Shown in pieces: positions 25,917-34,385 of a DNA stretch of 64,000 nt (within the stretch, counting starts at the first letter, position 1; every line of letters starts with the position of its first letter). The position numbers and the translations under genes were made by a program. The notes under the pieces are model-generated. The model made no database searches. It worked only from the letters and a program-made list of their open reading frames with translations, and was not told the DNA's origin. The DNA is taken from the NCBI GenBank assembly GCA_027487795.1, contig JAIYCX010000039.1:501386-565385 (forward strand), written 5' to 3'. The DNA is from Pseudomonadota bacterium. Lineage in GTDB: Bacteria; Bdellovibrionota_C; UBA2361; SZUA-149; DAOLCO01.

Positions 25917-26822
25917 TGCTTCTCTCAAGTGACTTTGCGCCTTAACAAAATCATCATTTCCAGAATCTTTGATCATAAACAAAACAGTATCATGAGCTTC
26001 CCCTAGGTACTGCCCGAAAGCACTTTTTAATCCCTCATCGGTTATCAGATGCTTTATATAGTAAGTTAACCCGAGTAAAACGACCATGCTTTGCCCAAGG
26101 TAGATAACGTCATCAACCTTACTCTCTGAATTTAATGGCACCAATTCACCATTATTTTCGGTAAGAAAATGTAGATATAGATCCGCCCAGTTACCATGAA
26201 CAGAGCTTGAAGGCATTGTCTGAAGTGCGAGATACATATCCGCCATATCGATATTTCGCATCATGCTATTTAAATCGGGAAGCTTAATCTTTTTCCTGAC
26301 CTCCTCAATTTTCAGTCCGCCAGCGTTTGCAGTTTTATCAATGGAGCGAAGTATACGTGACTCAAGCGGAATTTCATGACCACGCGCAGCCACATTTTTG
26401 TCAATTAATTCTTTAAGCTCTACCTCAGCTTGAAGCCCAGACTCTACAAATAATTTTACTCGTGTTTCGGTGTCTTCACGCACTAGCCACATTAGCCGTA
26501 AGGAGGACTCGGTAACGGATCGACTTAAAATTATTATCGCTTCACGATCTTGAAGTTTATGGCCCAACCGTCCGATAGCTCTCATTAATCGTGCAATACG
26601 TGAAAGTAGTCCTCGAAAAACATGCAGCTGTTGCAGTGGTAACTTCGCTAATGCAGCAGATTGTGCTTTTATATTAGCGATATAGACGACTACTTGAGCA
26701 GTACAGCGATAATAGTCAAAAGCGATGGGACCATAAGAGCAACGTTCTCGACATTCTTTAATCAATTCATTAGTCAGTTCAGGATATTTCGGAAAATCGG
26801 GAATGAACGCTTCTTTATTCAT
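25911..26822 (-). CDS. hypothetical protein, DUF5677-like
   Basis: 303 residues, soluble and helical. ESSLRLMWLVRED, a long Lys/Glu helix, and SSSVHGNWADLY (a Ser-x-His-Gly motif) recall DUF5677-type proteins, which are of unknown function; the match is by memory only. The base composition is visibly richer in G+C than the genes on either side, suggesting transfer. It is the last of three same-strand genes separated by short palindromic spacers. Confidence 0.65.
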   Translation of the reverse strand: MNKEAFIPDFPKYPELTNELIKECRERCSYGPIAFDYYRCTAQVVVYIANIKAQSAALAKLPLQQLHVFRGLLSRIARLMRAIGRLGHKLQDREAIIILSRSVTESSLRLMWLVREDTETRVKLFVESGLQAEVELKELIDKNVAARGHEIPLESRILRSIDKTANAGGLKIEEVRKKIKLPDLNSMMRNIDMADMYLALQTMPSSSVHGNWADLYLHFLTENNGELVPLNSESKVDDVIYLGQSMVVLLGLTYYIKHLITDEGLKSAFGQYLGEAHDTVLFMIKDSGNDDFVKAQSHLREAV

Positions 26823-26893
26823 AGCGGTGTGGCGTTAAAGTTTTCACAGCCGCTTGTCGGCTTGCGAAAAACGTATTGTTAAACGTCGACGTT
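26823..26893 (-). repeat. intergenic hairpin, attC-like spacer
   Basis: A 71-bp spacer. A 13-15 bp stem (26840-26852 with 26858-26872, GTTTTCACAGCCG / CGGCTTGCGAAAAAC) has a 5-nt loop. A GTTTAAC box follows the upstream stop on the minus strand, but the matching GTTRRRY box at the other end is not evident. Confidence 0.35.
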
Positions 26894-27316
26894 TCATTTG
26901 GCAATAGTTCCTTGGTAAGTTATTGAACCCAAACCAAACAATATGTGTTCAGCGTAATTAAACTTGCTACCGGGCATCTTAGCTTTATCGAGAAAATCGA
27001 GTACCTGAGGGTCTGTGATTCTTACATATCCAGCACCATCCACAGCAAAAAACGTAAGGTACTCACCTGAAAAATGCTTAGTCAGTTCTTTATTTCCACG
27101 CGTCGCCCAGAAGAAACGTCCATTTTCTTCAGTAATAATACACTCAGACTCTTTAACCTTAAATGCAGGAATTTGTTTTACTTCGGTATGTTCACCATTA
27201 ACAGTTGTACTAATGATCGGCCTTCCAATGAAAATAGGTCGTGCTTCAGCTTTTATACTTTTGTAAGTTCCTAACCAGAAAATCAGGCCTAGTAAAATGA
27301 GTTTTGATTTTTTCAT
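26894..27316 (-). CDS. hypothetical secreted protein
   Basis: 140 residues with a signal peptide (about residues 1-24) and a mature domain with one Cys, beginning EARPIFIGRPIISTTV. The pattern of short strands suggests a compact beta-rich periplasmic or surface domain. It lies between the Rap1a/Tai-like and DUF5677-like genes and shares their higher G+C content. No family is recognised. Confidence 0.6.
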   Translation of the reverse strand: MKKSKLILLGLIFWLGTYKSIKAEARPIFIGRPIISTTVNGEHTEVKQIPAFKVKESECIITEENGRFFWATRGNKELTKHFSGEYLTFFAVDGAGYVRITDPQVLDFLDKAKMPGSKFNYAEHILFGLGSITYQGTIAK

Positions 27317-27371
27317 ATTGAGACTTTAACGTTATAAATTTGCGGGTCGATTTCGGTTCCGCAAAATTGAT

Positions 27372-27761
27372 TTACTCTTCATTTGGTTGAATTTTACAAG
27401 GGAAATAGTTGATATAAGCCGCCGAAACAACAGACCTAAGGGGCTCTTCGTTCTTAATATTTTTAGATTTTATAAAAGCTTCTATCATTTGATAACTTCC
27501 ATTTAAGGTCAGTCCTTCATTTGGCAGGCAGAAGAGTTTTTTTCCAGAACCAACTGATATAGCCACGACTAATCCATCTGTGACTCCGTCGAGGTACGCC
27601 CGACATTTAAAATTTGCCACTAGTTGAGGTCCCGTAGCAGTAGAAATCTGAGCCTCGGTAAATGGCTTACACGATTTCAAAAATTCACCTACTCTAACTT
27701 GCTCCGCGCTAACTGTTGTGGCAATAAATATTGATAGAAGCAACAAAAGGTGATTTTTCAT
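27372..27761 (-). CDS. Rap1a/Tai family immunity-like protein
   Basis: 129 residues with a signal peptide (about residues 1-19) and a ~110-residue domain. The features CRAYLDGVTDGL, FCLPNEGLTL, a central helix and a final Cys (YFPCK) fit the Rap1a/Tai family, periplasmic proteins that neutralise type VI secretion amidase effectors or have unrelated roles. No cognate toxin or T6SS gene is nearby, so an immunity role is unproven. It is the first of the three island genes and is preceded by an AT-rich stretch and palindromic element copy 2. Confidence 0.7.
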   Translation of the reverse strand: MKNHLLLLLSIFIATTVSAEQVRVGEFLKSCKPFTEAQISTATGPQLVANFKCRAYLDGVTDGLVVAISVGSGKKLFCLPNEGLTLNGSYQMIEAFIKSKNIKNEEPLRSVVSAAYINYFPCKIQPNEE

Positions 27762-27888
27762 ATTCGCCTGATTGATAAAATATTATTGTACCAGTTAACT
27801 ATTTCTAGAACTTTCAAATAATAACTAACACATAATATTTGTAGAATCCAACTAAGTTTAGAGTAAATAAAAATACTTAAATCAAAGA

Positions 27889-28041
27889 AGATCAGCAGGT
27901 CAATTAGTCTTCCTGTGCGGACTTCGAGCAAATTTTTTTCCTCAGCTATATTTAGCTGAAAAAATTTGTGGCAGCTCGGAACTGCATTCCAGGTGGAATG
28001 CGTGAGAATCAGCACAGGAAGACTAATTGACCTGCTGATCT
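27889..28041. repeat. palindromic element, copy 2 (inverted)
   Basis: A 153-bp element with perfect 30-bp terminal inverted repeats (27889-27918 and 28012-28041). Its interior is the reverse complement of copy 1 with only two small differences, so the two copies face each other across the island. Adjacent sequence on its right (GAGTCAACTTACGC) also flanks copy 1 on its right. Confidence 0.93.
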
Positions 28042-28195
28042 AGAGTCAACTTACGCCATTATCAACTAATCTAATCAGTTAATCTAACCTCTAAGGCATT
28101 TGAATATGATCTACATCATTTCCTAAGATTAGAATTAGATCGAAGTATTAGAAAGTACTAGATGAACTGAACAAACTAAAGTAAATTGAATTTAG
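28042..28195 (+). pseudogene. decayed copy 2 of the sensor-kinase 3' end
   Basis: About 145 bp related to the kinase 3' end and to decayed copy 1. Shared pieces include TCAGTTAATCT, CATTTCCTAAGATTAGAA and the terminal AAGTATTAGAAAG-ACTAGATGAACTGAA. A ~50-bp internal deletion is apparent. No open frame remains. It abuts palindromic element copy 2. Confidence 0.7.
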
Positions 28196-28220
28196 TAAAT
28201 AATTTATTGGTTCCATCAAA

Positions 28221-29390
28221 ATGAAGAAGTCTATTTTTTTCTCATACATAGTATTAATTATTAGTATCGCATCATGCAGTTTAATTGCGAGAAAAGAGTT
28301 CAGATCGACGATGAGAGATATCTATCAAAAAACTGAGACTCTTTATTCTTATATCTGGGATGAAAAGCAATTCAAGGACCCGGCAAATAAAGCTAAAATC
28401 AAAGAACTTCTTGATGCTATTGATCAGGACTTTCACCAAGTAGATACTATCACTACTGTCAGTGACAATAAAACTGCGAAAAATGATCCGAGTTTTATTA
28501 TTGCGCTTCAATCTCAATCAAGACTGCTTAAGAGAGCTAAAACTAGTCTTGAAAATGGAGAACTTGATTTATCCCTTTTTACTTTAAAAGGAATGACTGA
28601 GAACTGCGTTTCTTGTCACTCAAGATTTAATGTTACTACAGATTTTGTTGGAACATCTGTGCGTAGTACTGATACATCAGTAGAAGCCCGCTTAAGTGAA
28701 GGTGAATTTTTAATTGCAACTAGACAGTTCAAAAAAGCTGAAGATTCTTTGTTCCAACTAGCTGAAGAATTAGCCAGCCTAAAATCTGGCACAGGTGCAT
28801 CACTAGATGCTCTAAGATTATGGCTATTAGTAAAAATAAGGGTACAAGAAGAATTCTCAAGCTCTGCTGACTACTTATCAAAACTTAAAGAGAAGCCTGC
28901 TTTTACTACTAATGAGAAATTAATAGTTTCAAAGTGGATTGTAGATCTTAAAGATATCTCTGTATCAAAGTTCAGTATTAAAACCGATCCTACAGACATC
29001 CAAATTAATAAAGCTAAAGAACTCTTAGGAGATATTTCTAACGAAAGATTAGAACTAGATGATGAAAAAGATTTTATAAAAACTGCATTTGCTACAGCAA
29101 TACTTCATGAACTTTTAATTAGAGAAATAACTGAAGAAGAACGTAAAACTGTCTATCTACTAATTTCAGCAGCCTACTCTAGAATAACAATACCATTTCT
29201 TGAGAATCTATCCTCACTATACCTTGAAACAGTTATAAGAACTTACCCTGGTAGTGCTGAAGCAAAAACGGCATATCAGCTATTTAAGAGAAAATTCGAC
29301 TACAACCATACTGGAAGTGGTGGTGAATCTGTAGAGAAAACTGAAGAGGAATTCCTAAATGAACTTAGGGATTTATCAGGTAGTAAATAA
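28221..29390 (+). CDS. c-type heme lipoprotein
   Basis: 389 residues. The lipobox SIASC (Cys at about residue 19) predicts a lipid-anchored periplasmic protein. One heme c motif, CVSCH, lies near residue 132 after a long helical region, as in cytochrome c-prime-like helical bundles where CxxCH is near the end of the domain. The C-terminal two thirds is helical and could be a repeat scaffold. It may be an electron carrier or redox sensor. It is a single-gene unit just right of the island. Confidence 0.75.
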   Translation: MKKSIFFSYIVLIISIASCSLIARKEFRSTMRDIYQKTETLYSYIWDEKQFKDPANKAKIKELLDAIDQDFHQVDTITTVSDNKTAKNDPSFIIALQSQSRLLKRAKTSLENGELDLSLFTLKGMTENCVSCHSRFNVTTDFVGTSVRSTDTSVEARLSEGEFLIATRQFKKAEDSLFQLAEELASLKSGTGASLDALRLWLLVKIRVQEEFSSSADYLSKLKEKPAFTTNEKLIVSKWIVDLKDISVSKFSIKTDPTDIQINKAKELLGDISNERLELDDEKDFIKTAFATAILHELLIREITEEERKTVYLLISAAYSRITIPFLENLSSLYLETVIRTYPGSAEAKTAYQLFKRKFDYNHTGSGGESVEKTEEEFLNELRDLSGSK

Positions 29391-29447
29391 TTACAGACAT
29401 TAAACAGCGTCCTTTCTTGGGCAGAAGCATCCAAACTCTAGGCTAAA

Positions 29448-29465
29448 CTAAATATTAATATTTAG
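29448..29465. promoter_or_regulatory. 18-bp perfect palindrome upstream of a small gene
   Basis: CTAAATATTAATATTTAG is a perfect palindrome about 90 bp before the ATG at 29557. It is bracketed by GGCTAAA (29441) and TTTAGCC (about 29503). Perfect AT-rich dyads of this size can be repressor sites; no regulator is suggested. Confidence 0.35.
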
Positions 29466-29556
29466 GGAAATATCCATATATTTCTCTAAATACTTAACTA
29501 AATTTAGCCGACATACTGTGTATAAATATACTTAGAGTTTAGAACTTAGGACGAAA

Positions 29557-29874
29557 ATGGTTAAAGATAATAAAGGGAGAGCTGAAACTGCGATTTTTTT
29601 CGCTTTCGATGACTACAGCAAACATGACCCTGCAGAACCAGAAAAAACTCTTATGGCCGCTATTCTAAAGAGTGCATTAGAAGATCTAAAAAAAGTAGGC
29701 GCACCTGCTAGAGCAGCGAAAGAATATATGATTTCTAATGATAGAAATTATTTATATTCTTTCATAAATGTTTGCCTACACCTTGGCCTTTGTCCAAAAA
29801 CAGTTAGAGCCTTATACGGAATGGGACCAAAAGTTTACAAGCCTCTAGTAGAAGGACAAGAGATAGTTAATTAA
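29557..29874 (+). CDS. small conserved-looking soluble protein
   Basis: 105 residues, soluble and mostly helical. The C-terminal half, DRNYLYSFINVCLHLGL followed by CPKTVRAL, resembles a small family of uncharacterised bacterial proteins with a YSF-x2-C-x3-LGL pattern, from memory only. A GGA lies about 7 nt before the ATG. It converges with glyA, and the two stops overlap by 4 bp within TTAATTAA. Confidence 0.65.
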   Translation: MVKDNKGRAETAIFFAFDDYSKHDPAEPEKTLMAAILKSALEDLKKVGAPARAAKEYMISNDRNYLYSFINVCLHLGLCPKTVRALYGMGPKVYKPLVEGQEIVN

Positions 29875-31382
29875 CAAAAAGATTTCTTCAAGAAATCTAA
29901 ATCTAGCTCAGGGTAAACAGGATATTTTTTAATAAGATTACTTACCCTAGTTCTAGCCTGATCCCGCGCTGCTTCATCTAAAACGAATTCAGTCTTACTT
30001 GGCTTACCTGCATTAGGTCCAGTTTTAACAACTCCTGCTTTAGTATTGCTAGCTACTAGCTTTATTATGGCCGCAATTTCTTTCATTTCCTCTTCACCCA
30101 TACCGAGTGTTGTAATCGCTGGAGTCCCAACTCTTAATCCACTAGTAAACCAAGCCCCATTTGTATCATAAGGAAGAGAATTTCTATTTAGAGTGATTCC
30201 GCATTCTCTAACAGCAGACTCTGCTTGACGTCCAGTTAGTCCGAAAGGTCTCATATCTAATAATACTATATGATTATCAGTCCCATCAGTCGCAACTGAA
30301 ACTCCTTCTTTTATTAGCGCAGCTGCTAATGCACGAGCATTTGTTACTACTTTCTCCGCATACTGTTTAAATTCTGGTTTATTAGCCTCAGTAAATGCTA
30401 CAGCTTTTGCAGCCATTACCTGTGGAAGTGGTCCACCTATTACATAAGGACAGCCTTTATCAATAAACTCCTTAAACTCATCCTTACAAAGGATAATTCC
30501 TCCTCTTGGACCTCTTAAAGTCTTATGAGTTGTGGAAGTTATAATATGTGCAAATTCAACTGGATTCTCATCACCCTTGAAAAATCCACCAGCAACAAGC
30601 CCTGAGAAGTGAGCCATGTCACACATTAGTACTGCACCTACAGAATCTGCTATTTCTCTTAGTCTTCTAAAATTTAAAGCCCTAGGATAAGCGCTGTATC
30701 CACATAGTAGAATAACCGGCTTAACTTCTTTTGCTTGCTTTTCTATCTGGTCATAATCTAATAACCAATTATCCTCTCTGACTTTATAACCATGGGCATC
30801 AAATAATTGTGCTGAGATATTAAAACGGTAACCATGAGTTAAGTGCCCTCCGGAATAATAATCTAGTCCAAGAAGTTTTTGACTTCCGAGAGTATGGCGG
30901 TATTTTGCCCACTCTTCTTCGTTTAAATCATTTATTTTTTCTTTCTTTAGTTCTTCTAAAACTTTGCCGCCGACTCTTGCGTGAAGGACTGCGATAAAGG
31001 CAATCATATTTGCGTCAGCCCCAGAATGAGGTTGAACATAAGCATGGTCACAACCAAAAAGTTTCTTTGCCTGCTCACAAGCTTCTACTTCGATATCATC
31101 TACGTTATTACAACCGGCATAAAATCTATGAAGTGGAAAACCTTCGGCGTATTTATCTGTAAGTAAATTCCCCATCGCTAACTGTGTCGGAAGTGAACAA
31201 TAATTTTCAGAGGCGATTAATTTAAGACTTGTTCTTTGAGATTCTAGTTCGGCTACAATGCTTCTAGAAATTTTAGGATTCACTGCATGAATACTGTTTA
31301 GCGAACATAAATAAGCTAAAAAATTCTGATTTATGTTTGAGCCATTTTTGTTTAGATAATCTAAAACTACTGATTCAGCCAT
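29871..31382 (-). CDS. glyA: serine hydroxymethyltransferase (long form)
   Basis: 503 residues. The enzyme interconverts serine and glycine while loading one-carbon units on tetrahydrofolate, using PLP. The PLP Lys motif is STTHKTLRGPRGG, and LKLIASENYCS and YAEGFPLHRFYAGC are family signatures. It is about 80 residues longer than the common 420-residue form, with an extended N-terminus and an internal insert (about residues 140-190); such long forms occur in a few lineages such as chlamydiae and spirochaetes. It fits functionally with the folD-gcv operon at 42-47.5 kb. Confidence 0.95.
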   Translation of the reverse strand: MAESVVLDYLNKNGSNINQNFLAYLCSLNSIHAVNPKISRSIVAELESQRTSLKLIASENYCSLPTQLAMGNLLTDKYAEGFPLHRFYAGCNNVDDIEVEACEQAKKLFGCDHAYVQPHSGADANMIAFIAVLHARVGGKVLEELKKEKINDLNEEEWAKYRHTLGSQKLLGLDYYSGGHLTHGYRFNISAQLFDAHGYKVREDNWLLDYDQIEKQAKEVKPVILLCGYSAYPRALNFRRLREIADSVGAVLMCDMAHFSGLVAGGFFKGDENPVEFAHIITSTTHKTLRGPRGGIILCKDEFKEFIDKGCPYVIGGPLPQVMAAKAVAFTEANKPEFKQYAEKVVTNARALAAALIKEGVSVATDGTDNHIVLLDMRPFGLTGRQAESAVRECGITLNRNSLPYDTNGAWFTSGLRVGTPAITTLGMGEEEMKEIAAIIKLVASNTKAGVVKTGPNAGKPSKTEFVLDEAARDQARTRVSNLIKKYPVYPELDLDFLKKSFC

Positions 31383-31432
31383 TTTGAGTTTCCTTAGAGT
31401 TCAATTTTAAGATTTATTGCCGTTATGATAGC

Positions 31433-31477
31433 AAAAAAAAAAGAGGGAGCATAATGTTATGCTTCCTCTTTTTTTAA
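31433..31477 (-). terminator. intrinsic terminator after acpP
   Basis: A long stem pairs GAGGGAGCATAA with TTATGCTTCCTC and is flanked by A and T runs on both sides. It lies about 48 bp past the acpP stop and upstream of glyA, insulating the two. The flanking A/T runs would let it work on either strand. Confidence 0.85.
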
Positions 31478-31524
31478 GTTTTTCAAGCTAAAATATTTAA
31501 CTTGAATGCTAAATCTGTAAGGAT

Positions 31525-31773
31525 TTAAGCAGTATGATTTTGGATATACTTTACAGCATCTCCAACAGTAAGAATCTTTTCTGCGTCTTCATCAGATATT
31601 TCAATGTCATACTCTTCTTCAAGAGCCATAACTAACTCAACGATATCTAAAGAATCAGCTCCTAGATCTTCAATGAAAGAAGCGCTTTCTTGAACTTCTT
31701 CAGCAGCAACACCAAGTTGCTCTACAATAATACTTTTTACTCGCTCAGCAGTGGATGCAGCATTAGTCGACAT
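31525..31773 (-). CDS. acpP: acyl carrier protein
   Basis: 82 residues, acidic, four-helix. The phosphopantetheine site Ser41 is in [16 protein letters not shown], the canonical motif. It carries growing acyl chains for fatty-acid synthesis and is made as the last gene after rpmF-plsX-fabG. A 180-bp gap before it probably holds its own promoter, as expected for a protein needed in large amounts. A strong terminator follows. Confidence 0.97.
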   Translation of the reverse strand: MSTNAASTAERVKSIIVEQLGVAAEEVQESASFIEDLGADSLDIVELVMALEEEYDIEISDEDAEKILTVGDAVKYIQNHTA

Positions 31774-31954
31774 GAGATTGATTTATCCTCCAATTAGGCG
31801 CTTAGAAATCACTCTAAGAACCACACATAATAAATAAAGCTAATTAATTATTGTCGTATCCTAGGGATACATACCTTAATTTGATTCCGATAAACTATAG
31901 TAAACGTTTTTAATCAAGTGTTTTTATGAAAAAAATGTCAGAAATAAACATTTT

Positions 31955-32704
31955 CTACATATTCATCCCACCGTTAACCCCAATTACCTGCCCTGTAATA
32001 TAAGAAGAGTCATCCAGTGATAAATAAGCGACCAATGAGGCTATGTCTTTAGCATCTCCTAGTTTTTTTAGTGGTATTTGCTCTAACATTTGAGAAATTT
32101 GCTCTTCTTTCATGACGGCAGTCATATCCGTTTGAATAAAGCCTGGGGTGATACAATTTACAGTAATCCCTCGTGAACCTAGTTCTTTTGCTAAACTCTT
32201 CGTTAGCCCAAATAAGGCACTTTTAGAAGCTGCATAAGAAGCCTGACCAGCATTCCCAGTTTCTCCAATAACCGAAGACATATTAATGATTCTTCCGCTT
32301 TTTGCCTTCATCATATGCTTAGTCACAGCTCTAGAACAGAGGTATGGCCCAGTTAAATTAGTATTCATAACTTTCTCCCATTCAGAAAGTTTACTCCTAA
32401 CAAAAAGCCCATCGCTGGTGATACCAGCATTATTAACTAAGATATCAACTCTACCAAATTTTTCGATAATTTGTGCGACGGCAGCTTCAACTTCAGTCTC
32501 AGATCCTACATCAAATTTTAAAGCCAAAGCTTGAATATCAAATTTTTCTGAAATATCTTTTGCTACAAACTCAGCCTTCTCCTGATTTCCGCTATAGTTA
32601 ACAACTACGTTGGATCCAAGTTCTGCTAGCTTATAACAGATAGCGCTACCTATACCTCTAGAACCACCAGTTACAATTGATACCTTGCCCTTCAATGATG
32701 ACAT
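31955..32704 (-). CDS. fabG: 3-oxoacyl-ACP reductase
   Basis: 249 residues, a classical short-chain dehydrogenase. It has the NADPH motif TGGSRGIGSA, NNAGIT, catalytic Ser/Tyr/Lys in SSVIG and YAASKSAL, and ITPGFIQTDM. It reduces 3-oxoacyl-ACP in fatty-acid elongation. It lies 24 bp after plsX; fabH and fabD, often found between plsX and fabG, are absent here. Confidence 0.95.
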   Translation of the reverse strand: MSSLKGKVSIVTGGSRGIGSAICYKLAELGSNVVVNYSGNQEKAEFVAKDISEKFDIQALALKFDVGSETEVEAAVAQIIEKFGRVDILVNNAGITSDGLFVRSKLSEWEKVMNTNLTGPYLCSRAVTKHMMKAKSGRIINMSSVIGETGNAGQASYAASKSALFGLTKSLAKELGSRGITVNCITPGFIQTDMTAVMKEEQISQMLEQIPLKKLGDAKDIASLVAYLSLDDSSYITGQVIGVNGGMNM

Positions 32705-32728
32705 AACTTCCTCTATATTGATAAAAAA

Positions 32729-33928
32729 TTATTTATTAGAAATCTTCTCTTCTCTGCTTGATTCCCTGCCAAAATTCGAATCTCGGCCAGAATCATTAGC
32801 AGATAAAACATCCGCATGAGTCAAAACATCAGAGTCAAAAGTAGCATCGAGATCTACCAACTGTGCTTCAAGTTGAGATAATGCTGATTTTATTTTTGCA
32901 ATCATTTGGGACTCAACAAAGCTTCTGCTAAATTTAATTGCATTCTTTACTGCCCTAGAGCCAGAGGAGCCATGAAGCACTATACCTAATTCTTTAAGTC
33001 CTAAAAGAGGCGCCCCTCCGTAAGCTGAATAATCAAGCTTTTCTTTAAATACAGCCAGAAGAATAGGTTTTGCAATCATCAGTCCTAGCTTTGCTAATGG
33101 TCGGCTACTTGCTTCTAACTTAATCTGATCATAGATCATAGAAACACTTCCCTCCATGACCTTTAATACAACATTCCCCACAAAGCCGTCACAAACTATT
33201 ACTTCAGCAACAGACCTTGCAACATCACGGCCTTCAACGTAACCAATATAATTTAGAACTTCCATCTTACTTAACATCATAGAAGCAGATCTGATCATGT
33301 CAGTGCCCTTAGAAGCTTCAGTGCCGTTAGATAGTAGTGCTATTTTTGGTTTATGATTTAAAGGGCTATCAGATCCGAATAATGCAGAGTGATAAATGCT
33401 GCCCATTACGGCAAACTGAACTAAGTTATTTGCATGGCACTCAACATTTGCCCCAGAATCTATAACTACATTTGGGAAACTATGTCCGACTGTAGGAATG
33501 AGGGTTGCAATCGCAGGTCGATCAATGCCGGGAATTAATCCGCAGATCATACGACCAGCCGCCATCATTGCGCCTGAATTACCGGAACTTAGAACAGCAG
33601 ATCCCCTGCCCTCCATAAGTAAATTATAACTTACGCAAAGACTTGAGTCTGGCTTTTTTCTCACAGCTCTTGCTGGAGAATCTTTCATATCTATTACCTG
33701 GCTAGAGTGAACTAGTTCAAACGAGGAATTAGAAACAAGACTTTCAGCTCCAAAGCTTTTTATTAAATCTTGAAGTTCACTTTTATCACCTACTAGAATA
33801 CATCTAGCATCAAACTCTTTAACAGCCTGAATAGCACCTTCTACCTGGACACTTGGTCCAAGGTCTCCACCCATTGTATCAACTATGACTCTTAGATTAG
33901 CAGCGGAACCTGTACTGATTTTAGACAA
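32729..33928 (-). CDS. plsX: phosphate acyltransferase
   Basis: 399 residues. PlsX makes acyl phosphate from acyl-ACP for phosphatidic acid synthesis. DTMGGDLGPSV at the N-terminus, VLSSGNSGAMMAAG and YGGAPLLGLKE are family motifs. It is about 50 residues longer than E. coli PlsX because of a C-terminal acidic, Ser-rich tail after about residue 345. It sits between rpmF and fabG, the usual place. Confidence 0.95.
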   Translation of the reverse strand: MSKISTGSAANLRVIVDTMGGDLGPSVQVEGAIQAVKEFDARCILVGDKSELQDLIKSFGAESLVSNSSFELVHSSQVIDMKDSPARAVRKKPDSSLCVSYNLLMEGRGSAVLSSGNSGAMMAAGRMICGLIPGIDRPAIATLIPTVGHSFPNVVIDSGANVECHANNLVQFAVMGSIYHSALFGSDSPLNHKPKIALLSNGTEASKGTDMIRSASMMLSKMEVLNYIGYVEGRDVARSVAEVIVCDGFVGNVVLKVMEGSVSMIYDQIKLEASSRPLAKLGLMIAKPILLAVFKEKLDYSAYGGAPLLGLKELGIVLHGSSGSRAVKNAIKFSRSFVESQMIAKIKSALSQLEAQLVDLDATFDSDVLTHADVLSANDSGRDSNFGRESSREEKISNK

Positions 33929-34002
33929 AGATATCTCCTACCTCTAATAAGAGGAGTAATGTTAGAAAACTATTTCTAGAAGCATTCTTTAAGCAGCTGC
34001 CC

Positions 34003-34212
34003 TTAAGCAGCAACTTGTGCAGTATTTTTAGCTAAATTCTTTGCTGGTAAAACAAACTTACCCTTGTAATAGCCACAACTTACACATACACAGTGTGATC
34101 TAACTGGCTCTCCACAATTTAAACAACTACCAATTCTTACAGGAACTAGTGCGTGGTGAGATCTTCTCATATCTCTTCTTGATTTTGAACTTTTCTTTTT
34201 CGGCGCTTGCAT
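34003..34212 (-). CDS. rpmF: ribosomal protein bL32
   Basis: 69 residues, very basic. The N-terminus KKKSSKSRRDMRRSHHAL is the bL32 signature, and the CLNCG...CVCVSCG segment forms the zinc-ribbon type. A component of the large ribosomal subunit. It starts the rpmF-plsX-fabG-acpP cluster, an arrangement common to many bacteria. It ends about 75 bp before plsX. Confidence 0.96.
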   Translation of the reverse strand: MQAPKKKSSKSRRDMRRSHHALVPVRIGSCLNCGEPVRSHCVCVSCGYYKGKFVLPAKNLAKNTAQVAA

Positions 34213-34385
34213 ATATTTCTCCTAATTCCGCCCAAATAGCTGGATTTATGAGAGCTAAATAGATTATATAGAAAATAGTTTCAAGTCCTAGAGCTAATAA
34301 ATCATCTAAGAATGGAATAAATATAGTAATTCTAGGATTTTATGCTATACTAATTAAGTATTTTAAAGCTCTATAGACTATAAAT

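Larger units (their letters stand above)
25478..28195. mobile_element. putative small inserted island next to the kinase gene
   Basis: Inferred unit: palindromic element 1, decayed kinase tail copy 1, three more GC-rich minus-strand genes, palindromic element 2 (inverted), and decayed kinase tail copy 2. Because the (palindrome + tail) module occurs on both sides, the arrangement looks like insertion with target duplication at the 3' end of the kinase gene. No recombinase or transposase gene lies within, so it would have to be mobilised in trans or be a remnant. Confidence 0.5.

Noticed and set aside
27758..28015. An 85-aa minus-strand frame upstream of the Rap1a/Tai-like gene
   Set aside because: Most of it lies within palindromic element copy 2, and it has no ribosome-binding site or protein-like composition.
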